NCBI GenBank assembly: GCA_965263065.1 | Contig: CBDHGH010000003.1 | Coordinates: 744,001-808,000 of the forward strand | Reading direction: 5' to 3' | DNA length: 64,000 nucleotides | Source: TK10-74A sp965263065 | GTDB lineage: Bacteria > Chloroflexota > Dehalococcoidia > Bin125 | Shown: piece by piece, positions 42,736 to 50,764 of the stretch | Layout of the letters: each line of letters opens with the position of its first letter | How positions within the stretch are numbered: the first letter of the stretch is position 1 | The notes under the pieces: generated by a model | The model's database searches: none | What the model was told of the DNA's origin: nothing | Seen by the model: the letters and a program-made list of their open reading frames with translations, nothing else | Made by a program: the position numbers and the translations under genes

Positions 42736-44760
42736 ATGGCGTCGGAGATCGACTTCGCTCCCCTGCTGTTGGTCTGCGCGCTGGCCTTCCTGATTCCCCT
42801 GGTCGTACACCGGGTGTCGGGCGGCGCGATGCCGTCGGTGGTCGGCGAGATCCTGGCCGGGGTGGTCTTCGGCTCCTCCGTGCTGGGCATCATCGTGGAC
42901 AACGTCTGGCTCGAGTTCCTCTCGCTGTTCGGCTTCGCCTACCTGATGTTCCTGGCCGGGCTCGAGGTCGACGTGGCCTTGCTGATGCGGCCGCTGGGGC
43001 GCCGCTGGCTGTATCCCCGCGTCGCCCTGCGACACCCGCTCGTGGCGGGCGTGCTGCTGCTGGTCTCGATCCTGGGCGTGACCGCGGGCGGCGTCGCGCT
43101 GATCAACGACTGGGGCAAGGCGGACGACTTCCCGCTGCTCTTCCTGGTGCTCTCGGCGACGGCCGTGGGCATCATGGCGCCGGTGCTCAAGGAGCGCGGC
43201 GGCCTGGGCGGCTACGCGCAGGTGCTGCTGGTGGCCGGGTTCCTGGTGGAGTTCGTGGGCATCGTGGGGATCGGCATCGTGGCGGCGATCGATCGCGGCG
43301 GCCTGGGCGCCGAGGCCCTGCTGCTGCTGGCGCTGCCGGCCGTCTTCGCGCTGCTGCTGCTGAGTGTCCGGCATGGCAGCACGCGGGCGCCGGAGCTGGC
43401 CGGCATGATGAGCGAGCTCGCGCACGCCTCCTCGCAGATTCAGATCCGCGGCGCGCTGGCCCTGCTCGTGATCTTCGTCGTGCTGTCGCAGGTCGTGGGC
43501 ACCGAGCTCGTGCTGGGCGCGTTCTTCGCCGGGCTGGCGCTGGCGATCCTGTCGCCCAAGCACGGCTCGTCGATGCGCATCAAGCTCGACGCCATCGGCT
43601 ACGGCTTCTTCATCCCGATCTTCTTCATCACCGTGGGCGCGACGCTGGACCTCAGCGCGCTCGGTGAGGGCAGCGACGCGGCGTTCCTGATCCCGGCGTT
43701 CTTGCTGATCGGCCTGCTGGCCAAGCTGCTGCCGGGGCTGCTGATCCTCTGGCCCGCGTTCGGGCTGCGGCGCGCCGCCGCGGGTGGCGTGCTGCTCAGC
43801 GCCAACCTCAGCCTGGTGCTGGCCGCGATCACGATCGCGGAGGACTTGGGCCGCTTCGAGGAGGCGACCTCGGCGGCGCTGCTCGTGCTGGCGCTGGTCA
43901 CGACCGCGTTGGCGCCGCTGGGCTTCAACGCCCTGCTGCCGCGCCGCGGGCTGGCCGCGCGGGCCCGTGCGATCGTCGTTGGGGCCAGCGACACGGGGCG
44001 CTACGTGGCGCTGCGCCTGCACCGCGAGGGCATGACGGTGGTCGCGGTCGACCGCGACGCGGCGGCGCTGGCGCCGCTCGCGCAGGCCGGCTGCCGCACC
44101 GTGGTGGGCGACGCGCGCGACCCCGGGATCATCGCGCGGGCGCGGCCGGAGATCAGCGAGGTGGCGGTGATCGCGGTGGCGCTGACGGAGGACAGCTTCG
44201 AGATCGCGCAGGCGCTGCGCGCGGCGGCGCGCGGGCTGCGCATCGTGACCTGGCGCGCCGAAGCCGACCATCGCCTCGCGGACCTGGACGTCGATGTCTA
44301 CTTGCGGTCGCGGGCGACCGCCGTCGCGCTGGCCGGCGCGGTGCTGCGGCCCGGGCTCTATCAGGCGCTGGGCAGCGAGGACTTCGGCGGGCTGGAGGAG
44401 GTGACGCTGCGCAACGTCCGCGCGACCGGGATCGCGCTGCGGGATCTGGGCCTGCCCGGCGGCGCGCGGGTGATCCTGATCTTGCGCGAGGGGGAGATCG
44501 TGATCCCCGAGGCCGACACGCCGCTGCTGCTGGGCGACCACGTCACGCTGGGCGGCGAGCCGGAGGCCGTCGCGGATGCGTTCGAGATGCTCAGTGGCCG
44601 TCGCCTGGTGCGGATGGAAGACGGGGAGATCCCGCCGCCCCTGGCGACGCTGGACCCGCAGGCGCAGGCGAGGCCGCCGGGCAGGCGGCGGCGCGGCGTG
44701 CGTGCGCCGGGTCCGACCCCGCCCGTCGACGACGAGTTCCTGGAGGCGGCCGACCAATGA
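42736..44760 (+). CDS. Kef-type cation:proton antiporter with TrkA domains
   Basis: Monovalent cation/proton antiporter of the CPA2 family, 674 residues. About 12 membrane helices (1-405) carry FAYLMFLAGLEVD and GTELVLGAFFAGLALAI, then a TrkA-N Rossmann domain with VVGASDTGRYVALRLHREG near 412-525 and a TrkA-C domain with GGARVILILREGEIVIPEADTPLLLGD (about 570-620), ending in a basic Pro-rich tail. The regulatory domains suggest NAD(H) or nucleotide control. Ion selectivity (K+ or Na+) is not decided by sequence. Confidence 0.92.
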   Translation: MASEIDFAPLLLVCALAFLIPLVVHRVSGGAMPSVVGEILAGVVFGSSVLGIIVDNVWLEFLSLFGFAYLMFLAGLEVDVALLMRPLGRRWLYPRVALRHPLVAGVLLLVSILGVTAGGVALINDWGKADDFPLLFLVLSATAVGIMAPVLKERGGLGGYAQVLLVAGFLVEFVGIVGIGIVAAIDRGGLGAEALLLLALPAVFALLLLSVRHGSTRAPELAGMMSELAHASSQIQIRGALALLVIFVVLSQVVGTELVLGAFFAGLALAILSPKHGSSMRIKLDAIGYGFFIPIFFITVGATLDLSALGEGSDAAFLIPAFLLIGLLAKLLPGLLILWPAFGLRRAAAGGVLLSANLSLVLAAITIAEDLGRFEEATSAALLVLALVTTALAPLGFNALLPRRGLAARARAIVVGASDTGRYVALRLHREGMTVVAVDRDAAALAPLAQAGCRTVVGDARDPGIIARARPEISEVAVIAVALTEDSFEIAQALRAAARGLRIVTWRAEADHRLADLDVDVYLRSRATAVALAGAVLRPGLYQALGSEDFGGLEEVTLRNVRATGIALRDLGLPGGARVILILREGEIVIPEADTPLLLGDHVTLGGEPEAVADAFEMLSGRRLVRMEDGEIPPPLATLDPQAQARPPGRRRRGVRAPGPTPPVDDEFLEAADQ

Positions 44761-45323
44761 GTGTGCAGGCCGAGGCCGGCGAGCGCGGCGTGCGACTGCC
44801 CCCGGCGCCGGCGGCGCGGCTGGTCGAGGTGAAGCGCAAGCTCGACGGCGAGGAGCAGCGCTTCGACCTGGAGCGCTGGCTGGTCAGGCCCGACCTCGTC
44901 GTGGGGCGCTGGCTGGCGGGGCCGGACAACCCCTTCGGGCTGCCGGCCGACAGCTACTCGTGGGGCGTCTGGCGCCCGCGGCTGCCGATCGGCGTCTACC
45001 GGCTGCACGCGCCCGATGGGACGCTGCTGCGCTACCGGCTGGACGTGGTCGAGGATGTCGAGGTCGGCGATGGCGAGGTCCGCTACCGCGACCTGCTGCT
45101 CGACGCGAGCTTCCTGCCGGGCCCGGCGCCGGGCGACTACGCGCTCCGCTTCGAGGATGAGGACGAAGTGGCGGCGGCCGTCGCGGCGGGGCGGCTGAGC
45201 CGGGCGCAGCGCTGGCGCATCGCGTGGGTGCGGGGCGTGCTGGCGGAGCGGCCCTCGGAGGTGCGGGGCTGGGTCGATCGGGCGATCGCGGCGGCGGTCG
45301 GGGTCCGCGACCTCACTCCCTAA
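44757..45323 (+). CDS. DUF402 domain protein ending inside a repeat
   Basis: Protein of 188 residues with VKRKLDGEEQRFDLERWLVR, DNPFGLPADSYSWGVW, YRLHAPDGTLLRYRLDVVEDV and VRYRDLLLDASFLPG, matching DUF402/FAU-1-like domains, which act on or with nucleotides. ATGA overlap with the antiporter gene shows coupling. The last residues DLTP and the TAA stop are encoded by the palindromic repeat flank (CTCACTCCCTAA), so the original C-terminus has been replaced. Confidence 0.8.
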   Translation: MSVQAEAGERGVRLPPAPAARLVEVKRKLDGEEQRFDLERWLVRPDLVVGRWLAGPDNPFGLPADSYSWGVWRPRLPIGVYRLHAPDGTLLRYRLDVVEDVEVGDGEVRYRDLLLDASFLPGPAPGDYALRFEDEDEVAAAVAAGRLSRAQRWRIAWVRGVLAERPSEVRGWVDRAIAAAVGVRDLTP

Positions 45324-45353
45324 CCCCTCTCCAGCGCTTCAGTTGGAGAGGGG
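45324..45353 (-). repeat. Palindromic repeat copy D
   Basis: CCCCTCTCCA / TGGAGAGGGG, 10-base loop GCGCTTCAGT, with the flank CCTCACTCCCTAA on the left, so it is inverted relative to copies A-C. It abuts the stop of the DUF402 gene. Confidence 0.88.
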
Positions 45354-45426
45354 GGACCGCAGGGGGAAGGTTTCGGTACAGCGCCGCAGGGCCTCCGCTC
45401 CGGTTCCCCCTCCGGCGCGGCCGGCG

Positions 45427-45783
45427 TCAGGCGTCCTGCTTCTCCCGCTCGTGACGCCGCAGCGCGTCGAGCGTCAGTGGCCGGCCCTCGCGCTTCGCCG
45501 CAAGCCAGCGCTTGAAGGACCGCTGGCTCTCCCCGGACGGCCTGCCCGCGAGCAGGCCTTCGACGCTGAGATCCTCGTCGAGGTCCGGCCAGTGGATGTG
45601 ATTGCCCTCAGCGAACAACTCCCACCGGTTGCGCTCCTGCGGCGTGGCGTGGACCAGCCGGGGGTACCAGTCGAGCGGCACGGAGATCGTGCGGCCGTCC
45701 GAGAGCTCGGCGGTCAGCGTGTCCTCGGTCACGACGATCGTCGTCGCTCCCGGTACTTCGAACTCAACGATTGAAGTAGTCAT
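45427..45783 (-). CDS. DUF2442 domain protein
   Basis: Protein of 118 residues. The DUF2442 pattern is clear: LTAELSDGRTISVPLDWYPRLVHATPQER followed by WELFAEGNHIHWPDLDEDLSVEGLLAGRPS. A basic tail follows. It overlaps the upstream DUF4160 gene by 20 bases; this DUF4160-DUF2442 pairing recurs in bacteria and behaves like a toxin-antitoxin module by context. Which protein is the toxin is not shown here. Confidence 0.85.
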   Translation of the reverse strand: MTTSIVEFEVPGATTIVVTEDTLTAELSDGRTISVPLDWYPRLVHATPQERNRWELFAEGNHIHWPDLDEDLSVEGLLAGRPSGESQRSFKRWLAAKREGRPLTLDALRRHEREKQDA

Positions 45784-46000
45784 CCCACTCCTCCAGAAAC
45801 GCAGCTTGATTCCGCTCCACGATCCGCTGGATGCGGCGCATCTCGGCCCCCCTGAAATTGCCGCTGTGCTGCAACGCTACGGGGCTCAGCCAGAACTTGG
45901 CGAATCCGGCATCGCGCCGCACGTGCACATGGGGCGGTTCCCCCCGATCACCGGCGACGAAATAGAACTGGTAGGGCCCCTCCCTCAGAATCACCGGCAT
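45764..46000 (-). CDS. DUF4160 domain protein
   Basis: Protein of 78 residues: MPVILREGPYQFYFVAGDRG, then EPPHVHVRRDAGFAKFWLSPV and ERNQAAFLEEWDDYF, which is the whole DUF4160 signature including the PHVHV strand. Its 3' end overlaps the DUF2442 gene. Suspected partner in a toxin-antitoxin-like pair. Confidence 0.85.
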   Translation of the reverse strand: MPVILREGPYQFYFVAGDRGEPPHVHVRRDAGFAKFWLSPVALQHSGNFRGAEMRRIQRIVERNQAAFLEEWDDYFNR

Positions 46001-46046
46001 CGCGCGAGTGTAGCCGGATCGCCCATACCCCAGCGCCGCCGCGGGG

Positions 46047-46253
46047 TCACGCGGGGACGAGACTGGCGCTGGCCTGTGGTTCCGGGACGGGGTCGCCGTG
46101 CTCGCGGAGCATCTCCACGTGGCAGGCGACGGCCTCCCGAATCAGCGCCTCCGTCTCCTCGCGCGTGTCCCCGGCCGCGATGCAACCGGGCAGGTCGGGG
46201 GCATACGCGCCGTAGCCGTTGCCCGTCTTCTCAATGACCACGACGTAGTCCAT
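46047..46253 (-). CDS. hicB: HicB family antitoxin
   Basis: Protein of 68 residues with the partial RNase H-like HicB fold: YVVVIEKTGNGYGAYAPDLPGCIAAGDTREETEALIREAVACHVEMLREHG. It lacks the long C-terminal DNA-binding part seen in some HicBs. The ATG at 46253 overlaps the TGA of the hicA remnant (TGATG), the native hicA-hicB coupling. With hicA truncated, HicB may be an orphan. Confidence 0.82.
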   Translation of the reverse strand: MDYVVVIEKTGNGYGAYAPDLPGCIAAGDTREETEALIREAVACHVEMLREHGDPVPEPQASASLVPA

Positions 46254-46396
46254 CACAGGGCTCCCTTCTCGAGTCCCGCCGGCTTGAGGATGCTGTCGCG
46301 CATCCTAGGCGAGAGTTCCTTGCTCATCCTTCCCGCGATCGTCACCGTCCCCGGTTTCTCCGGGTGACAGAACGGCCGGTGGCTGCCCCGGGTCCG
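46253..46396 (-). pseudogene. hicA: hicA toxin remnant, 5' end replaced by palindromic repeat
   Basis: The last 47 codons match HicA: RTRGSHRPFCHPEKPG (with the catalytic-type His after GS), then MSKELSPRMRDSILKPAGL. About 20 N-terminal residues, including the first helix, are missing, and the upstream frame runs into the flank of repeat copy E. A GTG at 46399 with GAGG in front of it could still start a 48-residue product, so expression is not excluded, but a full double-stranded-RNA-binding fold is not. Confidence 0.72.
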
Positions 46397-46420
46397 CACC
46401 GCCCCGACCTCACCCCCTGG

Positions 46421-46451
46421 CCCCCGCTCCATCTGGACGATGGAGAGGGGG
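46421..46451 (-). repeat. Palindromic repeat copy E
   Basis: CCCCCGCTCCA / TGGAGAGGGGG (one mismatch) with a 9-base loop and the flank GACCTCACCCCCTGG on the left. Inverted relative to copies A-C. Lies between the hicA remnant and the second solute-binding gene. Confidence 0.85.
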
Positions 46452-46596
46452 AACGTGACCGCGGCGCGGCGGGATTGGTGGCGAGGCCCGCGGGGGCCAG
46501 AACCTCTCCACCCGCTGGCGGAGCATGGACAGGGGGGGACCGTTGCCCCCATCACCTATTCCGTCAAGTGTAAAGAAATCGCTTGCGCCTAAACCC

Positions 46597-46626
46597 TTGA
46601 CCTGCCTCTCCCTTAGGCGTCATAAT
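46597..46626 (+). promoter_or_regulatory. Sigma-70-like promoter of the second solute-binding gene
   Basis: TTGACC, 18-base spacer, CATAAT. Each hexamer has one mismatch to consensus. About 65 bases separate it from the ATG at 46697. Confidence 0.65.
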
Positions 46627-46696
46627 GCGGGCGCTCTGGTTTCGCGAGCCCGTCCCCAGGTGGCCGGCGTCCGCGTTCCACAGAAGGGAATCAACC

Positions 46697-48739
46697 ATGA
46701 GCAACTACTGGACCGCCCTGCGACAGCGGAAGATCTCACGCCGCACCATGTTGGGAGCCAGCGCGAAGGCTGGCGTTGGCGCCGCCGGGCTGGCCTTGGT
46801 CGGCTGCGGCGGCGACGACGATGACGACGGGGGCGCGGGCGACGCGGCTGCCGCCGAGGCCGCCGCCGCCGCCGGCGACTCCAGCGCCGCCGCCGCCGCG
46901 GCCGAACGCGCGGCCGCCGCCGCGGAAGCGGCTGCCGCTGCGGCGGCCGCCGCTGGGGATGCCGGCGCCGCCGCCGTCGCTGAGGCTGCCGCCGCTGCCG
47001 CCGAGGCCGCGGCCGCCGCCGCCCGCGAGGCTGGCGCCGACCAGGCGCAAGCGGCCGCGGAGGCCGCCGCTGCCGCCGCTGCCGCCGCCGAGGACGCGGC
47101 GGCAGCCGCCCGCGAGGCCGCCGACGCCGCCACCGCCGCCGGCGAGGAAGAGGAGGAGCAGGCCGTCGCCGTCGGCCGATTCGACACGCAGGCCACGCTG
47201 CGCATCGGCTACCCCGCCTTCCCGGCCTCACTGGACGTCAATATGGACCAGGGCGGCGCCGCGGTCACCAACACCTTGCACTTCGACCCGCCCTTCGCCC
47301 ACGACAAGGGCCGTCAGTGGCTAGCGAGCGGCGGCTACGTGGGCTGGGAGTTCGTGGACCAAAACACGGCCGCCCTGCTCACGGTGCAGCCCGACGTCTT
47401 CTTCCACAACGGCGAGCAGTTGAACGCCGAGCGCCTGAAGTGGTTCTACGAGCGCAACCTGGGTATCGCCGAGTACAACCCGGACTACGTGAGCGGGATC
47501 CGCGCCCGGATGGCCTTTATCGATGACCTGCAGGTGGTTGACGACCTCACGCTTCGCGTGGGCATGGACCCGCCCAGCGTCAACATGCCGGAGCAGCTGG
47601 GCGGCGGCACCATCTGGCTGACGCCGAGGGACTACATCGTGGACAACGGTGACGAGTTCTTCGCCCGCAACCCGGTCGGCACGGGCCCGTATACGTTCGT
47701 CTCCTTCACGCCGGACCAGGAGATGGTCAGCGTGCGCTGGGACGACTGGTTCTTCCCCAACCCCGCCGACGAAGGCCCGCACGATAAGTACGGAAACTGG
47801 GTCAAGACGGTCACCGCCCGCTACTTCCCGGAGGAGTCGGCCCGGATCGCCGCCCTGGAGGCGGGGGAGATCGACGTCGCCGAGCGCCTCAGCCCGGACG
47901 GCGCCGCGCTGTTCGCGGATTCGGACGACCACCACGTGCTCACGGTGCCGGGCCTGCGCGTCATGGGGCTGGAGCTGCCGATCAACCAGTCCCTCGACCC
48001 GATCACGGGCGGCCCGAACCCCTGGCGCGACAAGCGCGTGCGGGCGGCGGCCAACTACGCCCTCGACAAGCAGTTGATCATCGACAACCTGCTGACCGGC
48101 CTCGAGTTGCCGGCCGTCTCGCCCTTCCCCGCCGGCTACCCCTTGCCGCTCGGCCCCTCCGGCCTGCGCGGCTACGACCCGGATAAGGCGCGCGCCTTGC
48201 TGGAGGAGGCGGGCCAGGTCGGCTTCCAGTTCAGATTCCACATCGGGACCGGCATCTGGGGCGACGAACGCTGGATGCCGGCCATCCAGCAGATGCTGAA
48301 CGACGTGGGCTTCGATGTGGTGGTGGACTACCTGGACTTCGGCGGCGCCCTGGCCGATATTCGCGACCACGCGGTGCCCAACCCGTTCCTGATGAGTTCG
48401 AACGGGGCGACGAAGCACGGGTCGCCGTCGGGCGCCGGCTTCGCCTACAGCCTGATCGCGGCGATCGGCAACCCGTACGCGCACACGAATGCGGACGACG
48501 ACTTCCTGCCGGAGTTCGTGGAGTTCCAGGCGATCCTCGACGAGGCGAACGTCACGTTCGATGAGCAGAGACGGAACGACCTCTACTGGGACGCGGCCGT
48601 GATCCACTACGAGGAGGCGTTCAACATCCCGCTGTTCAACCTCACGCAGCAGCACGGAGCGCGGAAAGACATTTCGTACCAGGGCTGGACCCACGGGGAC
48701 CATTCACTCAATGTGCGGTACCTCGGGGTGAGCACCTAG
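46697..48739 (+). CDS. Tat-exported solute-binding lipoprotein (SBP_bac_5), Ala-rich linker, paralogue
   Basis: Second class-5 ABC solute-binding protein, 680 residues. Residues 9-38 are identical to residues 11-40 of the protein at 31304: twin-arginine SRRTML then lipobox LVGC with Cys37. An acidic spacer and about 105 mostly Ala residues (45-150) lead to a binding domain with VQPDVFFHNGEQLNAERLKWFYER and PVGTGPYTFVSF; this domain is only distantly similar to the first protein's, so ligands differ. AGAAGGG precedes the ATG. No transporter genes adjoin it. Confidence 0.92.
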   Translation: MSNYWTALRQRKISRRTMLGASAKAGVGAAGLALVGCGGDDDDDGGAGDAAAAEAAAAAGDSSAAAAAAERAAAAAEAAAAAAAAAGDAGAAAVAEAAAAAAEAAAAAAREAGADQAQAAAEAAAAAAAAAEDAAAAAREAADAATAAGEEEEEQAVAVGRFDTQATLRIGYPAFPASLDVNMDQGGAAVTNTLHFDPPFAHDKGRQWLASGGYVGWEFVDQNTAALLTVQPDVFFHNGEQLNAERLKWFYERNLGIAEYNPDYVSGIRARMAFIDDLQVVDDLTLRVGMDPPSVNMPEQLGGGTIWLTPRDYIVDNGDEFFARNPVGTGPYTFVSFTPDQEMVSVRWDDWFFPNPADEGPHDKYGNWVKTVTARYFPEESARIAALEAGEIDVAERLSPDGAALFADSDDHHVLTVPGLRVMGLELPINQSLDPITGGPNPWRDKRVRAAANYALDKQLIIDNLLTGLELPAVSPFPAGYPLPLGPSGLRGYDPDKARALLEEAGQVGFQFRFHIGTGIWGDERWMPAIQQMLNDVGFDVVVDYLDFGGALADIRDHAVPNPFLMSSNGATKHGSPSGAGFAYSLIAAIGNPYAHTNADDDFLPEFVEFQAILDEANVTFDEQRRNDLYWDAAVIHYEEAFNIPLFNLTQQHGARKDISYQGWTHGDHSLNVRYLGVST

Positions 48740-48755
48740 GAGTCTGCGGCTTGTG

Positions 48756-48804
48756 AACCGTCCCCCCGGGGTCGCCATGGGCATGGCGGCCCCGGGGGAC
48801 GGTT
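48756..48804 (+). terminator. Long hairpin after the second solute-binding gene
   Basis: Arms of about 22 bases, beginning AACCGTCCCCC and ending GGGGGACGGTT, pair almost perfectly around a 4-base loop (one mismatch, one bulge). It lies 17 bases past the stop; no U tract follows. Confidence 0.7.
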
Positions 48805-48849
48805 GATCTACCCGATCGGCCGCGCGACGCGGGGAACCTCACCCCCTAA

Positions 48850-48882
48850 CCCCCTCTCCATCTGAAGCGATGGAGAGGGGGG
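48850..48882 (-). repeat. Palindromic repeat copy F
   Basis: CCCCCTCTCCA / TGGAGAGGGGG with a 10-base loop, flanks GGAACCTCACCCCCTAA on the left and GGACCGGAGGGAA on the right. Inverted relative to copies A-C. Confidence 0.9.
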
Positions 48883-49016
48883 ACCGGAGGGAACGATTCG
48901 CGGCTGTGCGAGACTGGCACTGGTTGAACAGGGGCGGCGATACGAGTGCCATGGGTGCCCTTCCCACTGGGATAGCCGCCCCGCTCACCTCCCAAACATC
49001 GCGCTGCGGCCGGCGG

Positions 49017-49490
49017 CTAATCCGCCGCAGCCGAGCGCTTGGGCAGCATGACGGCGCGTTGGAACTCCAGGACGACCTCGTCCTTCTGGTTGAGGCCCTC
49101 GGTCTTGACGCTGACGATGCCGCGGTCGGGCTGGCTCTTGGAGTCGCGCACGGCGAGCACCTCCGTGCGGGCGTAGAGCGTGTCGCCGTGGAAGACGGGC
49201 GCCAGGTGGCGCATCTCCGATGTCGCCAGGTTGGCGATCGCCTTGCCGCTGACCACGGCCACGGTCATGCCGAAGACGAGGCTGTAGACCAGCGGCCCGG
49301 CGACGATGCGCTGGCCGAACTGCGTGTCCGCGGCGTACTTGGCGTCGGAGTGCAGCGGGTGGTGGTTCATCGTCAGCATGCAGAACAGCATGTCGTCGGC
49401 CTCGGTGACCGTGCGGCCCGGCCAGTGCTCGATCACCTCGCCGACCCGGAAGTCCTCCAGGTAGCGGCCATACAGCGCCTTGGTCGGCAT
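49017..49490 (-). CDS. MaoC family dehydratase/hydratase
   Basis: Hot-dog-fold enoyl-CoA hydratase-like protein, 157 residues. The hydratase-2 motif region is DDMLFCMLTMNHHPLHSDAKYAADTQFG with Asp/Asn and His, followed by RIVAGPLVYSL. GGGGAGGA precedes the ATG. It is the last gene of a minus-strand run with acyl-CoA dehydrogenase and citrate-lyase-like genes, which fits itaconyl-/mesaconyl-CoA-type hydration; the substrate is inference. Confidence 0.86.
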   Translation of the reverse strand: MPTKALYGRYLEDFRVGEVIEHWPGRTVTEADDMLFCMLTMNHHPLHSDAKYAADTQFGQRIVAGPLVYSLVFGMTVAVVSGKAIANLATSEMRHLAPVFHGDTLYARTEVLAVRDSKSQPDRGIVSVKTEGLNQKDEVVLEFQRAVMLPKRSAAAD

Positions 49491-49540
49491 GGTGTTCCTC
49501 CCCGGACTGTGCGCCTGCCGGTCGTGCCCGCCCGGCCTGC

Positions 49541-50728
49541 CTAGTCGATCCGATGCAGCTCCAGCAGTCGCCGCGCGATGACGATGCGCTGGATCTCGTT
49601 GGTGCCCTCGGCGACGGCCATGAGCGGCGCGTCGCGGTAGTAGCGCTCCACCGACAGCTCCTTCGTGTAGCCGATGCCGCCGTGGATGCGCAGCGCCTCC
49701 AAGGTGCACTCCAGCGCCACCTCGGTCGCGAAGAGCTTGGCCATGCCCACGTCGAGGTCGGCGCGCGCGCCGCTGTCCTTCGTGTGGGCGGCGTCGCGGG
49801 TGAGCAGGCGGGCGGCGCGGATCTTGGTCGCCATGTCGGCCAGCTTGAGCTGGATCGCCTGGTGCTGGGCGATGGGGACGCCCATCGTCTCGCGCTGCTG
49901 GGCGTAGCGGATGGAGTCGTCGAAGGCGGCCTGCGAGACGCCGACGGCCCGCGAGGCGACGTTGATGCGCCCGATCTCGAGCGCGCCGATCATGTGCTGG
50001 AAGCCGCGCCCCTCGACGCCGCCGAGCAGGTTGCGGGCCGGCACGCGCGCGTCCTCGAAGAACAGCTCCGTCGTGCCCGGGCCCTTGTAGCCCAGCTTGT
50101 CGATCAGGCGGCCGGTGCTGAAGCCGGGCGTGTCCGGCTCGACCAGCAGGGCGCTGATGCCGCGGTGGCGCGGCTGGGCGCCGGGGTCGGTCTTGACCAT
50201 GGTCAGGTAGACGCCGGCGCGGTCGCCGTTGGTGACGAAGAGCTTGTTGCCGTTGACCACGTAGTCGTCGCCGTCCCGGACGGCGGTGGTGCGGATGGCC
50301 TGGGCGTCGGTGCCGGCGTTGGGCTCGGTGATGCTGAACGCCGCTTGCACCTCGCCGCTGGCCAGGCCGGGCAGGAAGCGCTGCTTCTGCTCGTCGGTGC
50401 CCCAGGATTCCAGCGCGTAGCCGTCGATGACGTTGCCGTTGATGATCCCGCCCAGGCCCATCCAGCCGCGGCAGATCTCCTCGATCACGGCCGAGTAGGT
50501 CTCGTAGGAGAGGCCCAGGCCGCCGTAGTCGGGCGAGAAGGTGATCGAGTAGAGCCCCATGTCGACCATGTCGCGGTGCAGCTGCGTGGGGAAGGCGCCG
50601 GCGTGCTCCAGGGCGTCGGCCGTGGGGATGACCTGCTCATCGACCCAGCGGCGGACGGTGCGCACGATGTCGGCGCCCACGGCGCCGTCGCCGGCGATGA
50701 TCTCGCGTGCGTCGCTGGTCGCGGCCAT
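49541..50728 (-). CDS. Acyl-CoA dehydrogenase
   Basis: FAD-dependent dehydrogenase of 395 residues. Family segments are AAFSITEPNAGTDAQAIRTTAV, NGNKLFVTNGDRA, GTTELFFEDARVPARNLLG and RIHGGIGYTKELSVERYYRDAPL, with the catalytic Glu expected in MAVAEGTNEIQ. The ATG at 50728 was chosen over 50737 because the GAGAGG site then sits about 9 bases upstream. Substrate unknown; methylsuccinyl-, isobutyryl- or short-chain acyl-CoA are possible in this operon. Confidence 0.93.
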   Translation of the reverse strand: MAATSDAREIIAGDGAVGADIVRTVRRWVDEQVIPTADALEHAGAFPTQLHRDMVDMGLYSITFSPDYGGLGLSYETYSAVIEEICRGWMGLGGIINGNVIDGYALESWGTDEQKQRFLPGLASGEVQAAFSITEPNAGTDAQAIRTTAVRDGDDYVVNGNKLFVTNGDRAGVYLTMVKTDPGAQPRHRGISALLVEPDTPGFSTGRLIDKLGYKGPGTTELFFEDARVPARNLLGGVEGRGFQHMIGALEIGRINVASRAVGVSQAAFDDSIRYAQQRETMGVPIAQHQAIQLKLADMATKIRAARLLTRDAAHTKDSGARADLDVGMAKLFATEVALECTLEALRIHGGIGYTKELSVERYYRDAPLMAVAEGTNEIQRIVIARRLLELHRID

Positions 50729-50764
50729 CGCGGACATCCTCTCGATGCGCGTCGCCGGGGCCGG

